DNA of 64,000 nt from Macquaria australasica. Lineage: Eukaryota; Chordata; Actinopteri; Centrarchiformes; Percichthyidae. Location: positions 495,930 through 559,929 of the forward strand of contig SEMN01000334.1 in the NCBI GenBank assembly GCA_005408345.1. Direction: 5' to 3'. Position numbers and translations under genes: made by a program. The notes below the pieces were generated by a model. That model was given only the letters and a program-made list of their open reading frames with translations, did no database searches and was not told the DNA's origin. This document shows, in pieces, positions 1 to 11,480 of this stretch (position 1 is its first letter; the number at the start of each line of letters is the position of its first letter).

Positions 1-609
1 GGCCTTCATCTGGGGACGGGAGAACACCCGGAGAGGACACCCACTGCCGGATAAATCGCCGAGACGGGTAGAACAGGCGGGAATAGCCGCCTGGAGACGG
101 ACGGACCTGTCGCGGTGTCGCGGGGTTTCTGGGCAGGTAGCCCGGCTAGCCGCTGGGCTAGGCGCGCAGCAGGGAGCTAGTTTAGGTGGCTACTAACTAA
201 CTAACTAACAAGCTGGGTTGGACGAACTGTTGCCAGAGACGGCACCGAGAACACAGCCCGGCATGGGCCATTTTAACCCCGCAGATTACGAACTGTCCGT
301 GTGACCGACCACAGACCGCCTTCTTACCGTCATTAAAGGAGCAACCGGTGCGGAAAGGTTGATTGGCAGCTTGTCGCGACGGGTTTTCCAGATGTGGAGC
401 CGGCACGCAGGGTGTTGCCAGGCTCCACATTAGCTAGCCACAGCCGCGGGACTGGCTGCCGACCAGGAATGGCCCGGCTGCGGCAAACTTGAGTGGACTC
501 TCAACTCGACGAGGTGTCACTGAAGGCGCCACCAGCCAGACGGACACGTTGCTAGCCAGCTAACCGAAGGGGGTTCGGCCACAGACCTCGGCGACACGGG
601 CCGAGGAAG
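1..609 (+). promoter_or_regulatory. CpG-rich promoter and 5' UTR of the MAST-family gene
   Basis: This stretch is GC- and CpG-rich compared with the AT-rich DNA after about 830, as expected of a vertebrate CpG-island promoter. I see no convincing TATA box and cannot place the start of transcription. The part next to the start codon at 610 must be 5' UTR. Three short upstream ORFs precede it: 263-304 (13 codons), 392-433 (13 codons) and 469-492 (7 codons). All end before 610, and there is no other ATG between 493 and 609. A purine at -3 (A at 607) makes the main start acceptable. A small tandem CTAA repeat lies at about 191-206. Calling it a promoter is an inference from composition and position. 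Confidence 0.6.
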
Positions 610-711
610 ATGAAGAGGACGGAAAATAACAACAAGAGGAAACTCTGTAACACGGAGCAGCAGCAGCGGCAGCAGCAGCAGCGGCGGAGCGCGGGAGAAG
701 AGAAGGATGCG
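610..711 (+). CDS. mast2: MAST-family kinase, coding exon 1
   Basis: First coding exon, 34 codons, starting at the only ATG after the upstream ORFs and ending in phase 0 at a consensus donor (GTGAGT at 712). The peptide starts MKR, is basic, and carries a Gln tract interrupted by Arg (QQQRQQQQRR, residues 17-26) encoded by CAG repeats at 658-686. From memory, vertebrate MAST2 also starts with MKR followed by a poorly conserved, low-complexity basic exon, which is why I favour MAST2 over MAST3 or MAST4. On its own this exon is not diagnostic. The call rests on the phase-compatible exons 2 and 3 about 36 kb downstream. MAST proteins are cytoplasmic AGC-type kinases with a PDZ domain; this exon lies in the disordered N-terminal tail. 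Confidence 0.72.
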
Positions 712-1092
712 GTGAGTACTGGAGGCGTGCCGGGCAGGCTGAGCCGCGGTGCGCCTGCCAGCCCGCGCACAGGGCGGCAGGCGCACCGCGGCGTGTGGCC
801 TGCGTTGAATAGAAATATACATATTAAACCTAATTGGAAATTAGATGAATTCGTGTAGATTTGAGCTTGATTCAGTCAGTGTGCTCTGCTTTGCTGTTTG
901 GCACAGGCTGCTCATCTGCTTGAAGGACCGAACCGGTGTTTTTACACGTTTTAGTCCACTTATAACAAATCACGTGCTCTTTATAATAGAATAGACCATT
1001 TCCCAGGGCATTCCTAGTAAGGGTGGGTTTAGATTAAGATCTGATGTTAAACGGTATTAGTACTGGAACGTCATGTAATTTAGCCTGTCTAC

Positions 1093-2020
1093 TAGGGCTG
1101 CCACAAACGATTATTTTGATAATCGACTAGTCACCGATTATTTTTGCGATTAGTCGACTAATCGGATCGTACGTAAATTGCAGCTTATGGCACCAGCATG
1201 CAGCTGCTCTTATATAACCATCATCAGCTTCCAGCTTGAAGTGTTTAAGGTGTGTGCTAACTAACAAATAAAGACAATGAAGACGACAGTCCATTCAGCT
1301 TTTAATGAACTTTGCAGCTTGTAGCAGCTTCATCGCCAACCACGGACAGGGGTCTCGTGTCCGTCACCAACATGTTCCAGATTGCTTCAGTCAGGACATT
1401 TACCTGCCCAGGTGTGCATGTTGTTGCCTTGGTAACAAAGGAACGTGTTTATAAAACATTAGCGTTATCACATTTCCCATTCAAACATGACGTCACTGTT
1501 ATAGCGTTACAGCAAACACATAACATGTGAAATCGTCATCGTTAATGTTAACGTTTACAGCTGTCAATGTAAGTAAGTAGCTCGCTGTTGACGTTAATGT
1601 GAGCAGCTAACTGTCCCTCTTCGTCAGAAACTGGATCAGATTCAGCTACAACAACGTGCTTTCTTTTCAAATGCTCGTGCATCGCTGTAGTGCTCCCATG
1701 GAAGGCAAGTTCTGCCTTGCAGATTTTGCATTGCACATTCTTTTCATTTCTCTTGATAAAATGCTCCGTTTGCAGCTAGCCACGATACTGTTGATACTGG
1801 GCAGAACTTTTCAGGTGACACCACGGCTGACCCCGATTACCACTACTGCGCATGTGCGTCAAGGACAGAAAGGCAGACAAGGCAGCGGAAGCTACAGCGG
1901 CAGTTTGGAGAGAAAAACAAAGCTTCAAAAGATAAACGACGACGTCGATTATTAAATTAGTCGTCGACGATTTTGATAGTCGACGTAATCGTGACTAGTC
2001 GACTAATCTTGGCAGCCCTA
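1093..2020. mobile_element. hAT-type DNA transposon remnant with terminal inverted repeats
   Basis: The ends are inverted copies. The left end begins TAGGGCTGCCA and the right end finishes in TTGGCAGCCCTA. Inside them lie matching GATTAGTCGACTA-type blocks (about 1150-1165 and 1995-2010). The flanks CTGTCTAC (1085-1092) and CTGAATAC (2021-2028) match at 6 of 8 positions, fitting the 8-bp target duplication of hAT elements. It contains a minus-strand BED zinc-finger remnant (about 1548-1775) but no catalytic domain, so it is an internally deleted, non-autonomous copy. Confidence 0.8.
1548..1775 (-). pseudogene. BED-type zinc finger fragment of a hAT transposase (ZBED-like)
   Basis: This minus-strand open stretch runs from just after a stop at 1776-1778 to a stop at 1548. 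It encodes about 75 residues with a C2H2 BED signature: CKIC, then the Ala-Glu-Leu region, then HLKRKH (Cys-x2-Cys ... His-x4-His). The segment STTAMHEHLKRKH is typical of ZBED/hAT DNA-binding fingers. The tryptophan normally seen at the start of the finger is missing. After the finger comes an acidic linker, then a stop; no DDE/RNase H-like domain or dimerisation domain follows within the element. It lies wholly inside the hAT copy 1093-2020, so it is a transposon relic and not a host gene. Confidence 0.72.
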
Positions 2021-2771
2021 CTGAATACACACAGTCACACATCAGTGTAACTTGGGAGTGTGTTAATTACATTACAGGCTGCTTATTTATGGCAATGAAT
2101 AAGTGTTATGCACTGGGCAAATTGTGTGCAACCAGACAGCAAGAAGACAGTCTTCTTCGTCATTCGTCAGTACAATATGTGTGAACAAACGTGTGGTGTC
2201 AACACTGCAATGGGCAGACTGAATATATGGCACCAAAAGTGACCACATTAAGATGTTTTTTGCTCAGTTATTGTGGACGCTGAGCGCAGGGTACTGTGGC
2301 CAGGTGTATGAATAGGTGTGTGTGTGCGTCTGTTGGGTTGCTAGGGGAAAGAAATGTAAAGCGGGGCACTGGGGGAAGGTCTAAAGTGCACTATGACAGC
2401 TAATCTCTGCTTTGACAGTGAGCAAAGATGATGTGTTTAAAGTGCAGGAGGGAAGGAGGGAGCCTGCTTTGGTGTCAGTCCTTCCCCCCATGAACATTAA
2501 TAAAATTAAAATATAATTAAAATGTAAGGATTTGAGAGACACAGGTATTTTGGCATCAATCAGCCCACCCCTCTCTGTAGTGTTTTCTGCACTATAGGCC
2601 GTATGAATCTGGGATGGCTCTTTCGTTAGTTTCATAGTTCTGTGGCTTTACAAAAAATGCATGTGAACTTCAGCTAGCTTTAACTCAGTTGACATAAGCA
2701 GATTTATTCCAACAATGTGTATCTAGTACAGCAGCTCTGGAAATGATGACATAAATGCAACCATATTAAGA

Positions 2772-2972
2772 CAAATGATCTCTAATCTCTCATCATTTTG
2801 TCTGTAAAATGTTAAGGTAACATCTTCAAATGTCATGTTTTGTCTGACCAACAGTCAAAAAATCCAAAGCTCTTCCGTTTACCTTATCTAGCTATCATGT
2901 ATGACAAAGAAAAACGTAAAATTCTCACATTTAAGAATCATGACTAATGATCGACTAATTGTTACAGCTCTG
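2772..2972 (+). repeat. Short hAT-related interspersed repeat, copy 1 (5'-truncated)
   Basis: Diverged copy of a family that recurs in this window (3812, 33560, 39207, 54940, 58298). Shared landmarks are TCAAATGTC-TGTTTTGTC, TCACATTTaaGAA, GACTAATTG and the terminal ACAGCTCTG. The 3' end sits at 2972; the left end is degraded. Confidence 0.55.
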
Positions 2973-3811
2973 ATTTGAATTATCATTAAGAGGGAAGCTA
3001 ACATAAGGATCATAGACAGATATACAGGCATTATGCAGCTGTTTGCAGTATGGCACCACTGATAAGTAATTAGGTTTACTGGGAAACTAATAGAAATTAA
3101 AATAGCTGCATGCTGGACTGAAAGGAATCACAATCAATGGCTGCTGCTTGTATGAAACACTATTCAGAAACCTCAAACAGATTTCAAACAGGCCGACATT
3201 ATGTTTGATAGAAACTTAATTTCTGTTTTAATAGTAAAGATTCAGATTTTATTAGTCTTAGTTTGCAATAAACGTGGACGCTGTCCTCTTTAATAATAAG
3301 AGCTGCTTCCAAAGATGAAGTCATCGCTGAGGCTCAGTATTTCACATTTCTGCATGAAGTCATGTTCCTCAGCCTCCGGACGTTTGATATGACTGACTCT
3401 GTCGTGCAATATTACTGCACCACCACCCTGCCGTTTGGGACATCGTGTGAATAATGAGGTAAAATGTAGTCCACTGATTGATCAGATTTGCCCTCAGCTG
3501 CCATGTTTTATAACCTTTTTCAGCACTTTGTCCTGAGATCAAGTTAACATTGAAATGTTTCAGCCAGGCTTGAGTCAGGGGAAGGGGAAGTAGTCAGACA
3601 GATGTTTTTGAGCTGCTGCTGTTTTATATGTTTTTGTGTGAAACCGTATGAAATGGAGGACCAGACGGGGTGTTTTCATCCAGTGCGACTTATCTTCGTA
3701 TTGCTTACACTTTGGAATGCTGGGTAATGAATCACGTCCCTGTTATGGCGCTGTAATGCTTCCAGGGGCGGCCTGTTTGGGTTTTGCTGTAAATCGTGTA
3801 AGAACAGGATT

Positions 3812-4024
3812 AAGGCTTCAGCTAACAATTATATTCATTATCTATTAATCTATTGATTATGTTTTCGATTAAACAGTCCAAGGAGACGTCCTCAAATGTC
3901 TTGCTTTGTCCGACCAATGATAGAAAAAGCAGCAAATCCTCACATTTTAGAAGCTGGAACCAGAGAATGATTTGGAATTTTTGCTGATGACTTAAACAAT
4001 TAATCAGCTATCAGCTATTGATAC
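3812..4024 (+). repeat. Short hAT-related interspersed repeat, copy 2
   Basis: The left part (CTTCAGCTAACAATTAT) leads into GATTATGTTTTCGATTAA, CCTCAAATGTCTTGCTTTGTC, CACATTTTAGAAGCTGGAA and ends in AATTAATCAGCTATC. These are the same landmarks in the same order as the other copies. It is an old, non-coding copy. Confidence 0.6.
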
Positions 4025-4410
4025 ATTTTATGTCCATTTGGCACTAAATGGGTTATTGATTTTGAAGAAATCAGTTTAATGCTGCAGGTATTGTAGCCCA
4101 GGCACCAGCGTCCCTTCTGCGTGTTTGATAATAGAAAGAAACAGCAAGTCGCTTCCTTGTAAACAGAACCTGCTGTTTAACTTGACTTTAATTGCAACTT
4201 TACATTTTTACCATATCCTGACCTGAAGGCAGACACACCATCACGTCTGACACATGTAACACACACACACTTTCTCCTGCAGGAGCGCTGGCTTGTGTAT
4301 AGATCCAAACAGCAGCTGTGGTCAGAGCCGTCACTGTCAACACAGACAGCAGGTTTGAGCTGGTTACAGTTACAGTATTGGGAAATAAATTATGTCATTG
4401 TCATCATGTC

Positions 4411-4660
4411 CTAACGGTAGTGTTTGAGTGTGTGTGTGTGTGTGTGTGTGTTTGAATATGTTGCCAGGCATAGAGCCCAAACACACACACAAACATCCTC
4501 TGCAATCAAAGAATCCGTCAGCTGTTTCTGTCCAGGGACCCTTTGTTTCCCGACAGTTGAGGAAACATTACATGTGACCTGTTTACACTGGTCTGATTGA
4601 AATGACCGGTACAGGACAGGTCCAGGTCCAGGTCCAGGACAGGTATGCATCATTTGTAAC
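4411..4660 (+). repeat. Short TG array and CCAGGT tandem motif
   Basis: A (TG)n tract of about 24 bases lies at 4428-4451. A short tandem of CAGGTC units occurs at about 4617-4640. Nothing else is recognised here. Confidence 0.5.
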
Positions 4661-7001
4661 AGTGATAGAAATCAGTCAGCCAGATTCAGATCTGATTCAG
4701 GGTTCCCATATATTCTGGAAAGAACATCTCCGCTCTTGACAGATGTATTAAAAAAAACAGAAATGCAAAAACAGCAGCCAGCAAAAGTGTCATATATAGA
4801 AATACAATAATAAAATATAATAAAATACAATTAAAATAAATAGAAAAATAGTCCTGTACACAGTATAGACAGGAATAATAATAGTGACTGAGTGCATTTG
4901 TAAGTATGAACAATAGATGAGATAAAAATATTGCACATATATAACATACATGTACATGAAAATATTACACAGCAACAGATGAAGTAAATAACATCATGAA
5001 TGTGGCCTTGCTAAATGTATTCAAAAATGTGTTGTTTGAATTCATTTAAATCTTTTGGCATTGAAAAAAAAATCAAATTTCAAAATATTGTTCTTATTAT
5101 TTGAGTTAATTTTTAATTTTTAGCCTTAACAGATTGATCAGAAAACGCAGAAAGAAATAGAATAAAACATTATTGCAGTAAAATGTCACATTGTGCTGCC
5201 TTTCCTTTATCATAACTATATATATCTTTGAGCTGCATCTCTCCCAAACGTTTGGTCACAGTGTCTTGGTTTGGTTTCACACATCCTAGACATCCTGGAC
5301 GTTTTCAGTCTGGAATCTCTCTATGGTCGTGACCCATCCCTGTTTTACTGGTCACATGTGTTCTCTGACGTGGTTAAATGGGAGCAGTAAAAGCAATGCA
5401 GTCCTCTACACACAATAAACCCGGCCAGACAATGTTCCTGCAGTGGCCCAACTGGCATTTATTGCAGCTGTGTGAACACACTGCCTGCTTCCTATTCCTT
5501 ATTGTTTACCTCAGCTCTGAAAGTTTGCTGTGTTGCATTCACATCAAACTCAACACAGTCTCTTCTTAACTTTGGCTGATATTTGACTAAAATCGCTCTG
5601 AAATGCAGCCTTTCTTCGTTTAACTTATTTGGATATTCATTTGCATCGTCCTGCTTTTTGCGTCAGTCGTTACTTTCTTGTGTTTTTTTCTTTTGACTTT
5701 TTATTCTTACATGGTCCTTCTCTTTTTTTCTTCCTTGAGGTTAGGGTTGGGTGTTTAACCTCACTGCCTTTTGAATTTGTGACTGTAGCAAACAATAAAG
5801 AATGTAAAGCTGTTAATCATCAGAAACTGGCAATAAATGTGCAGTCAGATTCTTAGTCCTCATAGTCTTCTTAGATCAGATGTTGCCTGTTTGAATGATT
5901 ACAATATTTTATTAAATGTGACAAGGTTTGAAAAAACATGTTTATGCTCAGGTATTGAAAAGGGCATAGTTTAGGGATTAGCACATTTGTATACAATACA
6001 AATACACTGGTATAATAATGGCACTGCTACTGAAACATTTTGAGTGAATTTAGCCTCTGATGTAAGACCTGTCAACACTTGGAGAAACCTTTAAACATTT
6101 TAAATGTTGTGATTTTTAAATGCCCTCAGTTTAAATGTTCCTGTATGTGTTTCATGTTGGTACCATCTGCAAATCAAATCATCAGTCATTTTGACTGTAC
6201 TACATTCCTTCTTCCCCTCCCTCCTCTCCTTCTGCTCTTGATATTGTCTTTCTTGCAATCAAACACTGAACTGATGTAACACCGCCTCAAAATGCTGCCT
6301 GTGTTTCACAGCTTGTGCTGTATTTGTTACACTGACTGCATAGCATCAGTGCTTTGTATTAACAAGGACACACAGTGTCATTGGTGCTGCAGCACCAGCA
6401 GGTTCAGACCTGCACTTCCAGTCTGACCTATGTTAGAGGTTTTATATTCTACTTATTCATTTAGCAAAATATAACTGGAGCACAAGAGTACTGGGTTCAT
6501 ACTGCTGTCTAGCTTGTCCTCTGTCCTCCAGGACTGGGAAGAGGGAAGGGGGTGTCCAATAACATTTTATTTGTTGAAATAAAAAGGAGGTGGTACAGAT
6601 GTGAACATCTGAAGCATGATCTTAGGTGTTACTGAGATCATTTATATCTGTTGTTTATTGGTCACTCTGCAGACTATGGGGACTTTTTCTCTCAATCTTC
6701 TTGTCTGATGGTCAATGCCTGAAAAATCTTTGTGATAACAGACACTTAGAACAGAAATTAAAGACACATTTACAAAACCTTTAGAAGCAGATGGCATTTG
6801 GTGAACTGAATATGCTCTGGAGGCTGGAGTGCAGTTAAAGCTATTAAAGCTGTAACTCTCATTGCCTACAGACGGCACAAATGTTAAAACTGCAGTTCCT
6901 TTCTTTTCCTGAAGGGAACACAGGTTGGCAGGTGTAGACCTTGTCTGCAGCCTAAGACTACACTAATATCCACTCTAATATGTTTTCATATTATCAACAA
7001 T

Positions 7002-7320
7002 CTCCGTCCACATGAGCGTTTTTTCGCCGTTTCAGAAATAATCTACCCCCCTACTATCACATTCACTTACACTGGGCATGCGGGTGCCGGTGTAAACAGG
7101 AAGCAGATTGTCTGCTCTGCGGTTGGTTGCTTAGTTACAGAAAATACTATAAATGAAGAACAGCAATAGAGAAAAGTAAGAGCAGAGATTTCTATGCTTG
7201 GATCGACAACCAAGTGGAACTGTTACTGAAAGTAAGTGTTGTAATTCGTTCTCCATGTTGAATTATCCGCTGGTAGTCAAGGCTGTGTTGTTTTCTTGTG
7301 TGACGTGTGGATGGAGCCTA
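7002..7320 (+). mobile_element. Harbinger-like short DNA element with a transposon exon remnant
   Basis: The ends are roughly inverted: CTCCGTCCACATGAGCG near 7006-7022 against TGACGTGTGGATGGAG near 7301-7316. Such ends occur in many fish short elements. Between them, 7175-7231 reads through residues FYAWIDNQVELLLK and stops at an intact splice donor GTAAGT (7232-7237). This resembles the start of the Myb/SANT-like DNA-binding protein encoded by Harbinger/ISL2EU-type transposons. Target duplications were not resolved. Family assignment is from memory. Confidence 0.5.
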
Positions 7321-8365
7321 AATGTTGCTGCTGAATGTGAATGAGTGAGTCACACAGCCATGAGGTGGTTCACATCCAGTGATTTCTTCCTTGAGCTAAG
7401 TTTGTTGGTAAGTAGAGATACGAGGATAATCTGTTCCATCGCAGCACTCAGGAGAGAGACCTTGTTCCCAGTTGAAGCCCCCCCCCCCCCCAGCAGGATC
7501 AAGCTAATTAGGGCAGATTGGAAGTAGACTGAGACCAACAGCGGATTAACAATGTACAGTACAGTAGAGTGTTAATGGGGGTGGGGCTTGTAGAGTCATG
7601 ACTTCAGTAAAATATACTTGGGAAACTGAAATTTAGAAAAAGTAAAAACAAGTGACCTTTTTTGGGGGCGTTGTGATGAGATCTTTGATCTTTGAGCTCT
7701 GGAAGAAAACAGCTGAGTGGATGAAAAAAGATCAGACAGAAACCAAAATCTCTTATTTTTTGCTGTCAGAGAAACCTAAGAATGCTTTATGGCTGACAGA
7801 AGGAAAAGCTGCAGTCTGAGTTGCCTGTAACACTCCCACTGACAGAGCAGATGGCTTGGACAGCCCGGCGACTGGTCTGACCTGTGTTATCTAAACATTT
7901 CATATTTTCTACATCAGCTCTCACGTTTATTTGGCTTTGCAGTTTATGTGATCAGCGTTCCCTCCTGCATTCGTTGGATTCCAGCCGGAGCTCAGAGGGG
8001 TTTTAGGTAACACGAACGGAGGCCGTGTTAGAGCAGATTTAGGTCTGGTTGATCTGCTGTGCAAATCACATCCTCTCTCTCTGATCGTCATAACAAGTCA
8101 TGCTTTCTGTCATGATTGACAAATTAGTTACAGGCTGTGTGTGTTTTTATTTTTATGATCCAAATAGAGCAGACAGGATTTTTATTGAAGCCCTACCTCT
8201 GCTGTGTGTTGCCGTCTCTTGACATTCACAAAGTGAGTAAACAGACTTTCTGAAGAAATACTTCATTTTAATACTGGAACAGGACGAAATGAACCCCAGC
8301 TCTGGTGTTTGAAGATACTGACAGCGACACACATTATGATTATACAGCTGATTATAATTCACACA

Positions 8366-8460
8366 TCATCAGTGTTTCCCACAGGTTGAGAATTTACTTG
8401 TGGTGGTGGGTGGTGCGGTGTGTTGAGAGTGGGTTCATGAATGGAGGTTTATGAATAACC
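8366..8460. repeat. Probable teleost interspersed repeat fragment
   Basis: The GTGTTTCCCACAGGTTGAGAA start followed by a GTGG-rich stretch is a pattern I associate with dispersed fish repeats. There is no second copy in this window, so the call is weak. Confidence 0.3.
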
Positions 8461-8939
8461 CAGAGACGTAATGTTAGTTAACTGTAGTGTTAGCTTGCTA
8501 GCTAACTTATCGATACGTCACTTTGCAGTGTTCAGTTCGGTGTAACTAGCTACCCTCATAAGTTAAAATAAGATGTGTAAAGTTAACACATTAAATACGA
8601 CAAGGCATTGTTTTTAGGCTTCCAATAATGGTACACAAAATTCACGGTTTGGTATGTACCTCGGTTTTGGGCTCAGTACTTTTTGAGTCCTGACCGAAAT
8701 GAGTCCATAGCAGTGAGCATTGAAAACTGTCAGTAACTGAAAGCCGGCATCTAATGTTGGTCAGATTTGTGATCTCTGTAAGGTATTGAAAAAGCTATTG
8801 TTTTGATATCAGTCCTGATCTCAAAGTCTGCTCCCAGTTTGACTTCTTTATGACAGTAGCCTCGGCTCTTTACTCTTTCCTGTTCATTAGGTAGCTGTTA
8901 AGTTAACCATTAAACCTGCTATCCTCCCGTGCAATGATA

Positions 8940-9290
8940 CGGGAGAGTGATTTCCTTTAACCAGCTATGAGCAATCAGACTGCAGCTGAGGAGCCGCTGA
9001 GCCACAACGACCTCTGGGACTCCCGGCTGATAGGCATCCCAGCGCTGCACAGGCCAACGGGCTGATTGATGGAGCCCAAATGGCTAATGTGTGCCATTTT
9101 AGGTTGCCTAGGAGGGTGCTAATGGGGAGGCACAGATGCAGGAGGGTGAATGGCATTAATTATGAAGCTCCCATTAACCAGAATTATAACTTAGAAGGGT
9201 CCTATACATCAGTGCATACGAATGGCATTTATTACTGTGCAGCCTCCGATTATATTGTGGCAATCTGTGTTGAGCGATGGGGGCAGGACT
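8940..9290. other. Possible conserved non-coding element (unique, ATTA-rich)
   Basis: The stretch looks unlike the surrounding repeats: balanced composition, no microsatellite, no recognisable transposon ends. It has several homeodomain-like ATTA cores clustered at 9155-9195. Function is unproven; conservation was not tested. Confidence 0.2.
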
Positions 9291-10604
9291 AGTGAAACTA
9301 CACACAGGATGACACGGTAGAGTGAAGACAAGGCATTAAATCTTTGCTCATTTGTGTGTTTTTGAGTTTTTCTGCTCACTTAATTTCTCACCTTTTTTAG
9401 TCTGTAAAAGGTTTTAGATGTGAGGTCAGGAGTTGCCTCCAACCTTCGTGGCCCCTGCTGTCTCTTTCAAACCTCGCTGCAGTTTCTTAACAGCAGCTTT
9501 TCACACGTAGCTTCAAATTAAATCCTGAAAAAGCAAGATTCAGAGCCTGCTTTTTAGCTTCCAACACAACATCCTTAATGAAGAAAATCCATCACTCTGC
9601 CCCTGCTTAGTGCCGCATTACGCCTCTCTGTTTCAACCCCCCCTTCCAGTCATTGTAACTGAGTGATGTGGTGATTTCACACTGAGCTGAATGCCACATT
9701 GCTCTGCCGTTCACTGAGAGAACCTTTACTAGATGTTCCTTGTCCTCCCCCTCTCCATTGTCTTTTTCCCCATCTCTCCTGCCTTCCTCTTTCTCCACCT
9801 CCTCCCCCTGGTCCTCTCCTCCTTGCTCTCCGTCTCCCCCCCCGCTGTCCTGTGGTCCATATAGTCCATCATACCATCCTGTTTTTCTAAAACAGTGATA
9901 CTATTTAGTTGTCCAATGAATTAAATTAACAGCCCACCAGCCAAATGTTTGTTTTAGATTCAATTCAGGTGAAGCTAACCTTCCCCTGAAAACAGACACA
10001 TACTCCCATGTTGGAGAGTGTAAACAAAAGCCAAACAACGATGTGCTGCAGTGCGCTATTTTTAAAGTATTTCCACATCAGTTCTGAGTTTAAATTTTAA
10101 ATCGAGTTAAATCTTTGTTACGATACAAGTTATGTTGTTATCTCAAAAATCTTGCTGTCAGAAATTGAGCGTTGACCAATAAAATCCATTTCAGATTAAT
10201 GACGCGAGATCAATGGCGAGGCAACAGTGTGAGGTTGTCGTCATTTCTCAACCTGCCTTGTCCACTTCATGTTTTGTGAATTTTCGAACTCATCACCAAA
10301 GACAGATGTCACCGTCAGATAAAGGTGATTAACAGGAATAAGGAAAAGGCCAGATTTCTCCATCGAAGGATACGTTTCCCTTTATTGAACATGATGATAC
10401 ACGTAAGGTATGATTTGTCAGTGGTCTCGGGGGATAGTTGTGCGCTCCTCCTGTTGATGAATTTGTTAACGTGATTTCTGTAACTTTATTTGTAACTCGT
10501 GTTAATGCAGAGTTTGAAAGCTGAGATGAAACTAATAAATATGAAACTGTCCAGGACCCATTAAGTTTTATGACCTGTTGGCTCGATGGTAATGTTGAAG
10601 CCTG

Positions 10605-10607
<3 letters not shown>

Positions 10608-10656
<49 letters not shown>
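10608..10656 (+). repeat. (TG)n microsatellite
   Basis: Uninterrupted dinucleotide run of 49 bases. Open frames through it are repeat translations. Confidence 0.95.
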
Positions 10657-10657
<1 letters not shown>

Positions 10658-11423
10658 CTCGCTCGGTTGAAAAGTTGAACATTAGAGGCAGTCGTTGGTT
10701 TTGTTGTGTCTCCCGAGGCTTATCTGTTTGTGTGTTAGTGACTGAAGAAAGTGAGTTCAGTCATTCTGCTTGTGCTTATTTACCACTGTGTGTGTGTATT
10801 GTTGGGTTATCTACAGTAGGTTCCCTGTGGGCTTGTGATGAGCTGTGTTGTAGCTCACTGTGTGGACCTCTGAATGCAAGGTCAGGACAGATTGAGGGGA
10901 GCTGGAATGTTACAAGCAGAAACCTGCAGGGTTAACAGTAACACTGACTAACGCTGCTGCTGTTTGACTATAAAGACACACTCTAGTCTGCACATCACCA
11001 TGGAAATGGAACGTATGGCTGCAACCCATGCCAATTTCATTATCAATCAATCTTTACCTTTTGTCTTGATAAATTCAAGGTAATGTACATTTCCACAGCA
11101 CGAATTCTATTCTACAACACTGCCATGCCATCATTATCACTCTTCTGCTCAGAGATTCTCTGTTTTAAACAGAAATACTGTCCTCACTCACTAATTTTCA
11201 GTTGCTTCTACTTTTTTCTCTCTCGTTCGGTGTTATAAGCTACTGTGATTGAAACTCTACACGTCCTGCAGATTTTTGACGTTTGAAGCCTACCCGATGC
11301 TCAAAGGGTATAGAGAAGCGAAGTCCTCTATTTCTTCAAAATACGATATGATATGATTGAAAACTACAGCTACTTAATGGTCCTTAAAGTGAGATTGTCT
11401 TGTCATCTATTGTTTCCAAGGTC

Positions 11424-11480
11424 AGCTTCTCTGAGTCCATGTTGGACTCAGAGAAGCTCCACTCTGAGTCCAACATGGAC
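11424..11480. repeat. Nested perfect inverted repeats (alternative hairpins)
   Basis: Arms 11424-11439 and 11443-11458 are perfect 16-base complements around a 3-base spacer. The central segment 11435-11453 is also a perfect 19-base complement of 11462-11480 with an 8-base spacer. One middle segment can therefore pair with either neighbour. No transposon context is evident. Confidence 0.9.

Noticed and set aside
7478..7491. 14-base poly(C) run
   Set aside because: Simple homopolymer without further structure.
10329..10935. Open frames of about 120 codons on both strands
   Set aside because: Both are carried by the TG array; translations are Thr-His or Val-Cys repeats.
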